A stretch of 12,507 bases of DNA from Dehalococcoidia bacterium (GTDB taxonomy: Bacteria > Chloroflexota > Dehalococcoidia > SZUA-161). The notes below the pieces were generated by a model. It was not told the origin of the DNA, ran no database searches, and saw only the letters and a list, made by a program, of their open reading frames with translations. Below are positions 5,434 through 12,507 of the stretch, one piece after another. Numbering within the stretch: position 1 is the first letter of the stretch; every line of letters begins with the position of its first letter. Position numbers and translations under genes: made by a program. The stretch is taken from contig JAUXAX010000064.1 in NCBI GenBank assembly GCA_030619685.1, positions 1-12,507 of the forward strand. The letters run 5' to 3'.

Positions 5434-6711
5434 ATGCCGGCAATCGCTATTATCGGGGCGCAATGGGGAGATGAGGGGAAGGGGAAGATAGTAGACCTTC
5501 TCGCTGAGAAGGTGAATGTTGTTGTAAGGTTCTCCGGGGGAAACAACGCAGGTCACACCGTGGTAAACCCACTCGGTGAGTTCCGGATGCACCTGATCCC
5601 CTCGGGCATCTTCCATCCAGACGTGATCTGTGTCATCGGCAATGGAGTGGTCATCGACCCCGCTGCGTTTTTGGACGAGGTCGAAACCCTCAAGCAACAT
5701 AATATTAGCACGGGCAACCTCTTCGTTAGCGATCGAGCCCACCTGATCATGCCCTATCACATCCTCCTCGACGGTTTGGAGGAAGAGGCGCGAGGCAGCG
5801 GAGCGATAGGTACTACCCGCAAAGGTATTGGCCCCGCCTTTGCAGACAAGACATCGCGTATGGGGATCCGTATCTGCGACCTGCTCAATAAGGAGACCTT
5901 TCGGAGACGGCTTAGCTTCGTGCTGGAGTACAAGAACAGCATCCTGACCAAGCTATATGGTGCCGCCCCTCTTTCCCTTGACGAGCTATACCAAGACTAC
6001 TGCCAGTACGGAGAGCGCCTGGCTCCTTATGTCCGCGAAACAGACGTGACATTAGAAGAGGCGTTGGAGAGAGGCGAATGGGTTTTGCTCGAGGGAGCAC
6101 AAGGCACCATGCTCGACCTCGACTTCGGCACCTATCCCTACGTCACCTCGGCGGTAGCAGGCGGCGTATCCTTGGGAGTGGGGATGAGCCCGGCAAATAT
6201 CAAAGAAGTCGTCGGGGTGTTAAAGGCATACACCACAAGGGTAGGAAGTGGCCCCATGCCCACTGAACTTCATGATGAGTGCGGAGACCAAATGAGAGAA
6301 CGGGGTCACGAGTATGGTACCACTACAGGGCGTCCTCGCAGGTGTGGTTGGTTTGACGCCGTTGTCGCCCGCTACGCTGCCGAGGTCAACGGCTTCACCT
6401 CCACTGCCATCACCAAATTCGACATCCTCGACGATTTCTCCTCTCTCAGAATCTGCACCGCTTACGAAGTAGACGGCATTATCTACAATCGCCCCCCGGC
6501 TAACTCGGCCCTGCTTGAGAAGTGCCAGCCAGTTTACGAAGAGTTGACTGGCTGGGAATGCCCCACCAGCGGCATTCGCCGCTTCGAAGAACTCCCCTCC
6601 CAGGCTCAGGCCTATGTGAGAAGGATAGAGGAGCTAGTCGGGTGCTCGGCCAGCATCATCTCTGTTGGCGCCGCGCGTGAACAAACAATAATGGTCAGAC
6701 CTATCCCGTGA
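5434..6711 (+). CDS. purA: Adenylosuccinate synthetase
   Basis: The enzyme condenses IMP and aspartate using GTP to give adenylosuccinate, the first committed step from IMP to AMP, in the cytoplasm. The 425 residues match the usual bacterial length (~430). The GTP-binding loop GAQWGDEGKGK lies at residues 8-18, with catalytic D13 and, in NNAGHTVV, H41. The IMP-contacting GTTRKGIGPAF (126-136) and the signature TTTGRPRRCGWFD are intact. The DNA before the ATG is A-rich (GGTTGAAAAAAA) without a proper Shine-Dalgarno, so expression may depend on coupling to the 44-aa frame ending 6 bp upstream. It stands alone rather than in a purine operon. No truncation is seen. Confidence 0.98.
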   Translation: MPAIAIIGAQWGDEGKGKIVDLLAEKVNVVVRFSGGNNAGHTVVNPLGEFRMHLIPSGIFHPDVICVIGNGVVIDPAAFLDEVETLKQHNISTGNLFVSDRAHLIMPYHILLDGLEEEARGSGAIGTTRKGIGPAFADKTSRMGIRICDLLNKETFRRRLSFVLEYKNSILTKLYGAAPLSLDELYQDYCQYGERLAPYVRETDVTLEEALERGEWVLLEGAQGTMLDLDFGTYPYVTSAVAGGVSLGVGMSPANIKEVVGVLKAYTTRVGSGPMPTELHDECGDQMRERGHEYGTTTGRPRRCGWFDAVVARYAAEVNGFTSTAITKFDILDDFSSLRICTAYEVDGIIYNRPPANSALLEKCQPVYEELTGWECPTSGIRRFEELPSQAQAYVRRIEELVGCSASIISVGAAREQTIMVRPIP

Positions 6712-6770
6712 TTTCAGACAAGCATGAGACAGTCCCCTTTCCCTGCCTCAAGTAGGACACAAACCGAAGC

Positions 6771-6799
6771 TAGAGAACGCTGCTTCTTTCTGTTATAAT
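6771..6799 (+). promoter_or_regulatory. Predicted sigma70 promoter for the MaoC-like gene
   Basis: TAGAGA (6771-6776, 4 of 6 matches to TTGACA) is followed after 17 bp by a perfect TATAAT (6794-6799). The start of transcription would be near 6806, giving a leader of about 35 bases before the GTG at 6841. It lies in the 129-bp gap after purA, which otherwise holds no clear terminator. Confidence 0.65.
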
Positions 6800-6840
6800 A
6801 AATTGCTTAGGCGGCAAGAGCATCGAGGAGGTAAGAGAGA

Positions 6841-7971
6841 GTGGCAGTGACAGAGAAGCCAGAAGTAACCTTTGGCAAGATAACCGAAGAAGGACTGGCC
6901 AACATGAGGGCCAAGTTCGGCGTGCCCTACTACCCGATCAGGCAAAACGAGGTCGCTACGAAGGATGCCATAAGGCAGTTCTGCAACGGTATAGGTGACG
7001 AAAACCCCCTCTTTCGTGAACCTGAATATGCAACGAGAACCAAGTGGGGATACATAATCGCGCCGCCGATGTTCCTCTATGCCGTGGCATGCCCCCAAGG
7101 AATGGAGGGGCTGCCCGGGGTGCACGCTTTCTACTGCGGCTGCAACTGGGAGTGGTTCGAGACCCTACATGTCAACGATGACCTTACCGTAGTTGACGTG
7201 CCCCTCGACCTCGTAGAGAAGCAGGGCAAGATGGGTGGACGCCAGTTCCTGCAAATTGGCAGGACGATATACTACAACCAAAGTGGCAAGGTTGTAGGCA
7301 CTCAGAAAAGGGAGACCATGAGGGTCGAGAGAGGGGCCGCTAAGGAAAAGGGTAAGTACGCCGAGATCAAGAAATACAGGTACACCAGAGAGGAACTGAA
7401 AAGAATCGATGACGCCTACGAGGCAGAGGAGATCCGAGGGGCGACCCCGCGGTTATGGGAAGATGTCAACGTCGGCGATGAGTTAACGCCTGTTGTAAAG
7501 GGCCCGCTCGGCCAGACAGACATGGTGGAGTTCTGGGTAGGGATAGGCGGCGGCCAGGGCGCTCACCGAATACGCCACAAGTACATGAAGCGGCATCCAA
7601 TGTGGGGAGTCAAAGACCCTGAAACGGGTACAATTGAACCGATGGCTGATGTCCACTACGAATCCTCCAAGTCCGATGCGATAGGAGTACCTATAGCGTA
7701 CGACCTGGGCATGCAGCGGTTCTCATGGGCAGGTCACTTGATGACCAACTGGATGGGAGACGAAGGGTTCCTGAAGAAGCTCAGCGGCCGGTGCATCCTC
7801 TTCAACATGTTCGGGGATACGCAATTCATCGGCGGTACCGTTGTGAAGAAATACCAGGAGGGCGACGAGTACCTGGTAGATGTCGAAATCAAGACCCTGA
7901 ACCAGCGAGGAGAGGAGACAATGCCCGGTAAGGCCACTGTTTCCCTGCCCTCGAAAGTAAGGTGGGTCTAG
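6841..7971 (+). CDS. Fused double hot-dog MaoC-like dehydratase/hydratase
   Basis: The 376-aa protein has two hot-dog domains in tandem. The first (~20-165) resembles the FAS1-like N-terminal dehydratase domain, with EVATKDAIRQFCNGIGDENP; the segment GDENPLF (52-58) has Phe where the classic hydratase-2 motif has His. The second (~205-376) is a MaoC-like domain (DVHYESSKSDAIGVPIAYD, then MQRFSWAGHLMTNWMGD). Such proteins hydrate or dehydrate CoA thioesters; the substrate cannot be read from the sequence. The GTG start follows AGGAGG (6826-6831) with 9-bp spacing, and the gene has its own promoter and a hairpin after the stop, so it is probably a single-gene unit. Many anaerobes and Chloroflexota carry several paralogues, so a specific reaction should not be assumed. 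Confidence 0.85.
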   Translation: MAVTEKPEVTFGKITEEGLANMRAKFGVPYYPIRQNEVATKDAIRQFCNGIGDENPLFREPEYATRTKWGYIIAPPMFLYAVACPQGMEGLPGVHAFYCGCNWEWFETLHVNDDLTVVDVPLDLVEKQGKMGGRQFLQIGRTIYYNQSGKVVGTQKRETMRVERGAAKEKGKYAEIKKYRYTREELKRIDDAYEAEEIRGATPRLWEDVNVGDELTPVVKGPLGQTDMVEFWVGIGGGQGAHRIRHKYMKRHPMWGVKDPETGTIEPMADVHYESSKSDAIGVPIAYDLGMQRFSWAGHLMTNWMGDEGFLKKLSGRCILFNMFGDTQFIGGTVVKKYQEGDEYLVDVEIKTLNQRGEETMPGKATVSLPSKVRWV

Positions 7972-7973
7972 GA

Positions 7974-7999
7974 AAGGGTGAACCTATGTGTTCACCCTT
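7974..7999 (+). terminator. Strong hairpin after the MaoC-like gene
   Basis: AAGGGTGAAC (7974-7983) pairs perfectly with GTTCACCCTT (7990-7999) around a 6-base loop, starting 2 bp after the stop codon. The symmetry would work for both strands, and the pyrK operon converges from the other side. There is no long U-tract after the stem, so termination efficiency is uncertain. Confidence 0.6.
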
Positions 8000-8010
8000 G
8001 ATCCTAATCT

Positions 8011-8063
8011 GGGCACACACATGGGTCTGCCCCTACAGCAAACACATGGGTCTGCCCCTACAG
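8011..8063. repeat. REP-like tandem pair of 22-bp units
   Basis: ACACATGGGTCTGCCCCTAC plus AG is present at 8017-8038 and again at 8042-8063, a 25-bp period. The first copy lies in a near-palindrome: GGGCACAC...GTCTGCCC (8011-8032) pairs with only two mismatched pairs. Short GC-rich imperfect palindromes in intergenic space, in a genome that encodes a RAYT, fit the REP class. Located between two convergent genes. Confidence 0.65.
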
Positions 8064-8080
8064 TGAACGGTTACGTCGCT

Positions 8081-8878
8081 TCAGTAGCGTCTCCCTGCGG
8101 GAGGCGCTACTACTTTGTCCCAGACAATCTCGCTCAGCTCAAACACAGGCCCGTCTTTGCACACTAATCTCTGGCCGTGCTTGGTTTCAACGGTGCAGCT
8201 AAGGCAAGCGCCCACCCCGCACCCCAACACCGCCTCCAGGAGGACCTGGGTCGGCTTGTCGCCTAGCTGGCCACTCATCCCGGCTATTTTTCGATACATG
8301 GGGAGCGGCCCGCAGGCGAAAACCTGGTCCGCCTCAGGGATAAAGTCGAGTGCAAGATCGGTGACCATACCCCCCCTCCCCCTAGAACCATCCTCGGTAG
8401 TTACAGAAGTCTTGACGCCAGATGGAAGCAGCCGGTCGGGGTAGATTCGATCTGCATTTCTATCCCCAATAAGTAGCATCACCGACCTGCCAGTGGTGAC
8501 AGCCTGCTCGGCCAGAGCTACCAATGGAGCGATGCCAATACCCCCGGCGACCAGGAGAAGGTTACGCGACGAGGGATAAACCTCAAAACCATTGCCCAGC
8601 GGCCCAAACAGGTCCACGGAATCCCCCTCCCTGCGCTGTGCGAGCCATTCTGTGCCCCGCCCCACCACCGCGAAAAGAAAGGCCACCCTATTGTCTATAG
8701 ATATCCGATGAACGCTCAGAGGCCGCCTTAGCGGCATGTCCTGCCCCTCTCCACAGCGCACCATGACGTACTGCCCCGGACGAGCCAGAGCGGCGATTTC
8801 AGGCGCTTGCGCCCAGAGGAGATAGACTCCTGACCATAACTCGCTAATGGTGACTATATCGGCATTTACTCGCTTCAC
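8081..8878 (-). CDS. pyrK: Dihydroorotate dehydrogenase electron-transfer subunit
   Basis: This subunit carries FAD and a [2Fe-2S] cluster and passes electrons from the FMN-containing PyrD (type 1B) to NAD+ during orotate formation. In its 265 residues, the FAD motif RRPLSV lies at 51-56, the nucleotide-binding GGIGIAPL at 112-119, and the cluster ligands at C220, C225, C228 and C240 (GCGVGACLSC...VCKDGPVF). It starts at GTG 8878, with AAGG just upstream overlapping the end of the carA stub (5 bp gap), so coupling is likely. It lies downstream of carB on the same strand, as in Bacillus-type pyr operons. The last ~10 codons (VVAPPAGRRY) come from a strong hairpin sequence and look like a later extension. 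No pyrD is in the window; a related sulfide dehydrogenase-type subunit is an alternative, but carB proximity favours PyrK. Confidence 0.9.
   Translation of the reverse strand: MKRVNADIVTISELWSGVYLLWAQAPEIAALARPGQYVMVRCGEGQDMPLRRPLSVHRISIDNRVAFLFAVVGRGTEWLAQRREGDSVDLFGPLGNGFEVYPSSRNLLLVAGGIGIAPLVALAEQAVTTGRSVMLLIGDRNADRIYPDRLLPSGVKTSVTTEDGSRGRGGMVTDLALDFIPEADQVFACGPLPMYRKIAGMSGQLGDKPTQVLLEAVLGCGVGACLSCTVETKHGQRLVCKDGPVFELSEIVWDKVVAPPAGRRY
8084..8110. repeat. 12-bp-stem hairpin inside the 3' end of pyrK
   Basis: GTAGCGTCTCCC (8084-8095) pairs with GGGAGGCGCTAC (8099-8110) around a 3-base loop, with one G-T pair in the stem. On the coding strand it ends directly before the TGA stop and encodes the last nine residues. 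No U-tract follows, so it is more like a REP-type element than a terminator, though it could also stall or protect the transcript. Confidence 0.7.
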
Positions 8879-8883
8879 TTGCC

Positions 8884-9015
8884 TTAATCAATCTCCAGTA
8901 TCCCGCCAAAGCTCCGTGTCATTGCGCGCGGAGCGAAGCAATAAGAATGCCGCCGGTATGCCAAGCCGTCTTCAAGCACCAGGATCGCTTTTTTCTTCGC
9001 TCTCGTTTCAGCCAT
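8884..9015 (-). pseudogene. carA: carA N-terminal stub, 43 codons, interrupted by a repeat
   Basis: The frame opens with MAETRAKKKAILVLEDGLAY, which matches the conserved start of carbamoyl-phosphate synthase small subunit (KKKAILVLEDG...). The expected continuation, a short link into RSFG, appears only after 12 extra codons (RHSYCFAPRAMT) that coincide with an interspersed repeat. After RSFG the frame reads GILEID and stops, so the glutaminase domain and over 300 residues are missing. The stub starts 15 bp after carB and stops 5 bp before pyrK, so it is still tightly packed in the operon. A functional carA must lie elsewhere if the pathway works. A misassembly at the repeat is a real alternative. 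Confidence 0.65.
8916..8943. repeat. Interspersed palindromic repeat of the GTCATTGCGAGC...GAAGCAAT type
   Basis: GTGTCATTGCGCGCGGAGCG followed by AAGCAATA has the form of a repeat seen scattered in many bacterial genomes, with TTGC...GCAA arms and an inner CGC-GGA-GCG hairpin. Only one copy is in the window. It lies in frame within the carA stub and accounts for its extra residues. Confidence 0.6.
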
Positions 9016-9030
9016 CTAACTTGAATCAAT

Positions 9031-12000
9031 CTATTCTGCACACGGGCCCAATGAGATATCTGCATGGTATTCCTGAAGGCTCTTGACCTCGCTGTGTCCT
9101 TTGCGGTGGGCAGCAATCCCCTTGGCTGCCGAGACTGCTGCCGTGGTCGTGGTGATGTAGGGCACCTTGTATTTGATCGCCGCTTTTCGAATGTAGGAAT
9201 CGTCTTCGACACTCAGCTTGCCGCTGGGCGTGTTCACGACGAGTTGAATCTCCCCGTTCTTTACGGCGTCAGTGATATTGGGACGGCCTTCGTGCTCCTT
9301 CAGAATCAACTCTGAATTGATACCATGACCAGCAAGATATTCGCGGGTTCCCACCGTGGCCTTGATGGCAAACCCAAGCGCGGAGAAATGCTGCGCCGCT
9401 TCCAGTCCACCGGCCCGGTCGCGCGGGGAGACAGTGATGAGGACAGTGCCGTCCAAGGGCAGACGCTGCTTGGCCGCTTCCTGTGCCTTGTAGAAGGCAA
9501 GTCCCGGGTTGTCGGCCATACCTAGCACCTCTCCCGTCGAGCGCATCTCGGGGCCGAGCACAGGGTCTACCTCGGGGAACATGTCAAACGGGAATACCGC
9601 CTCTTTGACACCGAAATGCGGGATGGGCCTGCGCCGCAGGTCCAGGTCGGTTAACTTTTTCCCCAGCATCACCTGGGTGGCTAGGCGCGCCATTGGGATG
9701 TTGCAGACCTTGCTTACCAAGGGCACCGTGCGGCTCGCCCGCGGGTTTGCTTCCAGGACGTGCACAGTGTCGTTATGAATGGCATACTGGATGTTCATCA
9801 GTCCCACAACATTGAGTTCCACCGCGATCTTCCGTGTATATTCATCAATGGTATCTATATGTTTTTGGGGAATGCTGACGGGTGGTATCACGCAGGCGGA
9901 GTCACCGGAGTGAATGCCAGCGAGTTCGATGTGCTCCATAACTGCTGGCACGAAGGCGTCAGTGCCGTCTGCGATGGCATCAGCCTCGGCTTCTATGGCG
10001 TTCTCCAGGAATTTATCGATCAGAATAGGCCGCTCGGGAGAGATTTCCACAGCGGCTTCGACATATTCCCGCAACATTTCCTCGTCGTGTACCACCTCCA
10101 TCGCGCGTCCACCAAGAACATAGGATGGGCGGACTATCAGGGGGTAGCCGATCTCGCTGGCAATGGCGAGGGCCTCGTCCATGTTGCTGGCCATACCAGA
10201 ATCCGGCTCGGGAATATCCAGGTCCCTCATGACCTTTCGGAACCTGTCGCGGTCTTCGGCAAGGTCGATGGTCTCAGGGCTGGTGCCGAGAATCTTGACC
10301 CCCGCGGCCTCGAGTTCGGCAGCGATATTGAGAGGCGTCTGGCCTCCGAACTGGCAGATGATGCCCTCCGGCTTCTCCTTCTCGTAGATGGCCAGGACGT
10401 CTTCGACAGTCAGCGGCTCAAAGTACAGTTTGTTTGAAGTATCGTAGTCGGTGGATACAGTCTCTGGGTTGCAGTTGACCATGATCGACTCAATCCCCTC
10501 ATCGCGCAGGGCGAGGGCCGCGTGTACACAGCAGTAGTCGAATTCAATCCCCTGGCCAATCCGGTTGGGGCCGCCTCCCAAGACCATGACCTTGCGGGCG
10601 TTGCTAACTCCCACCTTGTCTGGAGCGTTGTAGGTGGAGAAGTAGTAGGCAGCATTCTCCACACCACTCACTGGCACCGGTTCCCATCCCTCGACGACGC
10701 CGAGGGCGGTACGCCTGGCTCGGATTTCAGCTTCCGGCACTCTGAGAATCTGAGAGAGATACTTGTCGGCGAAACCGTCCTTTTTGGCTTGTACGAGGAG
10801 GTCATCTGGCGGCAGCGAGCCTTTGTGTTTCAGCAGCTTCTGCTCCAACTCCACCAATTCCTTCATTTGTTCTATGAACCAGGGCTTGATATATGTACGC
10901 TGGTAAAGCTCGTCGATGTCGGCTCCCTTGCGCAGCGCTTCGTACATGATGAACTGCCGCTCGCTGGAGGGCTCGCGGAGCATATCCATCAGTTCCTCCA
11001 GTGGTCTGTTGTGAAAGTCCTTGGCGAAGCCCAAGCCGTAGCGACCGTTTTCCAGTGACCGGATAGCCTTTTGAAAGGCTTCCTTGTAATTCTTCCCGAT
11101 GCTCATGACTTCGCCGACAGCGCGCATCTGGGTGCCGAGCCTGTCCTCCACTCCCCTGAACTTCTCAAACGCCCAGCGGGAGAATTTGACGACCACGTAA
11201 TCGCCGCAGGGCGTATACTTCTCCAATGTCCCTTCCCGCCAGTAGGGTATCTCGTCCATCGTTAGGCCCCCTGCTAGCATGGAGGACACCATCGCGATGG
11301 GGAATCCCGTTGCCTTTGATGCCAGCGCGGATGAACGCGAGGTGCGTGGGTTGATCTCGATCACCACCACCCGCCCGGTCTCGGGGTCGTGGGCAAATTG
11401 AATGTTGGTGCCACCAATGACCTCGATGGCATCGACAATGTCGTAGGAATATTTCTGGAGGCGTTCCTGCAGTTTGGGATCGATGGTCAACATAGGTGCG
11501 GTGCAGTAGGAATCACCGGTGTGCACGCCCATGGCGTCGACGTTCTCGATGAAACAGACGGTGATCTTCTGGCTCTTGGCGTCCCGCACGACTTCCAGTT
11601 CCAACTCCTCCCATCCGAGGACGGACTCCTCCACCAGCACCTGGCCAACCAGACTGGCAGACAGGCCGCGACTCCCCACCGTGCGCAGTTCTTCCAAGTT
11701 GTAGACCAGCCCACCTCCGGTGCCGCCCATGGTGTAGGCGGGACGAAGCACAACTGGATATCCAAGCCTCTCAGCAATTGGTTCCATTTCCTCGACGCTG
11801 CGGGCGATCTCGCTTCTTGGCATCTCGAGACCGATGCGACTCATGGTGTCCTTGAAGACCTGGCGATCCTCGCCGCGCTCGATGGCATCGATGTTTACGC
11901 CGATTACCTTAACGCCGTACTTCTCCAGCACTCCGGTTTTGGCCAACTCCGAGGAGAGATTCAGCGCTGACTGTCCGCCGAGGTTTGGGAGCAAAGCGTC

Positions 12001-12249
12001 GGGGCGTTCCTTCTCGATGATCTTGGTCATGGTCTCGAGGTTGAGCGGCTCGATGTAGGTCACGTCTGCCGTGCCGGGATCGGTCATAATCGTGGCGGGA
12101 TTTGAATTGACGAGCACGATCTCATACCCCAGTTTTCTCAGCGCCTTGCAAGCCTGTGTGCCGGAATAGTCAAACTCGCAGGCCTGGCCGATGATGATGG
12201 GGCCGGAACCAATGATCATTACCTTGTTGATATCAGTGCGCTTGGGCAT
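9031..12249 (-). CDS. carB: Carbamoyl-phosphate synthase large subunit
   Basis: The enzyme makes carbamoyl phosphate from bicarbonate, two ATP and ammonia supplied by the CarA glutaminase, for pyrimidine and arginine synthesis. The 1072 residues equal the family length. The N-terminal carboxyphosphate half starts with KVMIIGSGPIIIGQACEFDY (9-28), the second, homologous ATP-grasp half with KVMVLGGGPNRIGQGIEFDY near residue 555, and residues ~934-1072 form the MGS-like allosteric domain (GTVLITVSPRDRAGG, TDAVKNGEIQLVVNTPSGK). The ATG is preceded by GAGGAGGGG at a good distance. No damage is seen. The RAYT gene ends 21 bp upstream on the same strand, so the operon promoter must lie within or beyond it. 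Downstream follow the carA stub and pyrK. Confidence 0.98.
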   Translation of the reverse strand: MPKRTDINKVMIIGSGPIIIGQACEFDYSGTQACKALRKLGYEIVLVNSNPATIMTDPGTADVTYIEPLNLETMTKIIEKERPDALLPNLGGQSALNLSSELAKTGVLEKYGVKVIGVNIDAIERGEDRQVFKDTMSRIGLEMPRSEIARSVEEMEPIAERLGYPVVLRPAYTMGGTGGGLVYNLEELRTVGSRGLSASLVGQVLVEESVLGWEELELEVVRDAKSQKITVCFIENVDAMGVHTGDSYCTAPMLTIDPKLQERLQKYSYDIVDAIEVIGGTNIQFAHDPETGRVVVIEINPRTSRSSALASKATGFPIAMVSSMLAGGLTMDEIPYWREGTLEKYTPCGDYVVVKFSRWAFEKFRGVEDRLGTQMRAVGEVMSIGKNYKEAFQKAIRSLENGRYGLGFAKDFHNRPLEELMDMLREPSSERQFIMYEALRKGADIDELYQRTYIKPWFIEQMKELVELEQKLLKHKGSLPPDDLLVQAKKDGFADKYLSQILRVPEAEIRARRTALGVVEGWEPVPVSGVENAAYYFSTYNAPDKVGVSNARKVMVLGGGPNRIGQGIEFDYCCVHAALALRDEGIESIMVNCNPETVSTDYDTSNKLYFEPLTVEDVLAIYEKEKPEGIICQFGGQTPLNIAAELEAAGVKILGTSPETIDLAEDRDRFRKVMRDLDIPEPDSGMASNMDEALAIASEIGYPLIVRPSYVLGGRAMEVVHDEEMLREYVEAAVEISPERPILIDKFLENAIEAEADAIADGTDAFVPAVMEHIELAGIHSGDSACVIPPVSIPQKHIDTIDEYTRKIAVELNVVGLMNIQYAIHNDTVHVLEANPRASRTVPLVSKVCNIPMARLATQVMLGKKLTDLDLRRRPIPHFGVKEAVFPFDMFPEVDPVLGPEMRSTGEVLGMADNPGLAFYKAQEAAKQRLPLDGTVLITVSPRDRAGGLEAAQHFSALGFAIKATVGTREYLAGHGINSELILKEHEGRPNITDAVKNGEIQLVVNTPSGKLSVEDDSYIRKAAIKYKVPYITTTTAAVSAAKGIAAHRKGHSEVKSLQEYHADISLGPCAE

Positions 12250-12270
12250 ATATGTTCCCCTCCTCTATTT

Positions 12271-12507
12271 TTATGCAACTGTAGTTACCTTGTATTCCTC
12301 AGAAAAATAGAGACGATGACTTGACCACTCATAGTCGTCTGGTGAGAGAACCAAGCCAGCGCTCACAGGGTTATTATGGATATAGTCAAGCTTCTCAAGA
12401 AGCTTTTCCTCACTAAAGATATTGAAGTCATAAAAGCCAGGCTGCCACAACCTAAAAGGCCCTGGGGTAGGCTGGCCGACGTCGGCCAGCCTACCCACAT
12501 ATTCAAT
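12271..12507 (-). CDS. REP-associated tyrosine transposase (RAYT), C-terminal part, runs off the window
   Basis: The visible 78 residues contain the RAYT/Y1 transposase C-terminal signature: LWQPGFYDFNIFSEEKLLEK, then LDYIHNNPVSAGLV and DYEWSSHRLYF. This family of single-strand transposase relatives is linked with REP palindromes. The frame stays open to the window edge (IEYVG...), so the true start lies outside and a GTG at 12496-12498 should not be taken as the start. Residues just before the signature (VGRLADVGQPTP) are encoded by a 32-bp perfect palindrome and look like an insertion. The gene ends 21 bp before carB, where carA would usually be. The HUH half cannot be seen, so intactness is unknown. 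Confidence 0.85.
   Translation of the reverse strand: MEYVGRLADVGQPTPGPFRLWQPGFYDFNIFSEEKLLEKLDYIHNNPVSAGLVLSPDDYEWSSHRLYFSEEYKVTTVA
12465..12496. repeat. 32-bp perfect palindrome inside the RAYT gene
   Basis: GGGTAGGCTGGCCGAC (12465-12480) is followed directly by its exact reverse complement GTCGGCCAGCCTACCC (12481-12496), with no loop base. It is in frame with the RAYT coding strand and adds a GRLADVGQPT-type peptide. Such a long perfect palindrome will not arise from ordinary coding constraint. Confidence 0.9.

Noticed and set aside
9760..10437. 225-aa plus-strand open frame and other long plus-strand frames opposite carB
   Set aside because: These are antisense shadows of the intact, well-conserved carB gene; composition follows the carB codons.
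10522..11058. 178-aa plus-strand open frame opposite carB
   Set aside because: Another shadow of carB without its own start signals or family features.

Overview
The window looks like a bacterial chromosome segment, most likely from a Chloroflexota lineage such as Dehalococcoidia. That assignment rests on the overall feel of the protein families (a MaoC-type double hot-dog protein, a recombinase carrying a zinc ribbon, REP-associated transposase relatives) and on scattered palindromic repeats; no marker gene proves it. The left ~5 kb is accessory DNA and the right ~7.4 kb is mostly housekeeping DNA.

Left part (1-5050). A 25-bp tandem repeat array runs off the window edge (1-200), followed by ~370 bp of AT-rich DNA with traces of decayed coding sequence. 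A minus-strand cluster (2118 down to 569) then holds an HTH/coiled-coil/Cys-cluster protein with a probable frameshift near its start, a tyrosine recombinase that lacks the usual N-terminal core-binding domain and has a CxxC...CxxC zinc ribbon in its catalytic-lysine hairpin, and a 76-aa hypothetical protein. Next is a divergent switch. A minus-strand regulator with two different DNA-binding modules (excisionase-like plus resolvase-like HTH) faces a plus-strand 307-aa orphan protein, and the two predicted promoters overlap. The orphan is followed by a complete phage-type integrase whose gene ends 56 bp before a pair of tRNA-Ser genes. This is the layout of an integrated element or its remnant, with two unrelated tyrosine recombinases.

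Middle (5078-7999). tRNA-Ser(CGA) and tRNA-Ser(GGA) lie head to tail with a single base between them. They are followed by a 44-aa membrane peptide, purA (AMP synthesis) and, behind its own sigma70-like promoter, a fused two-domain MaoC-like dehydratase that ends at a strong hairpin.

Right (8000-12507), minus strand. A pyrimidine operon reads carB, a 43-codon stub whose start matches carA, then pyrK (the FAD/2Fe-2S subunit that partners dihydroorotate dehydrogenase). No intact carA is present. Directly upstream of carB, where carA would be expected, is the 3' part of a REP-associated tyrosine transposase (RAYT) gene. Palindromic elements recur here and three of them lie inside reading frames: a 32-bp perfect palindrome in the RAYT gene, a 12-bp-stem hairpin forming the last codons of pyrK, and an interspersed repeat inside the carA stub. 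In-frame invasion by small palindromic repeats is the most interesting theme of the right half; the recombinase modules are the most interesting theme of the left.
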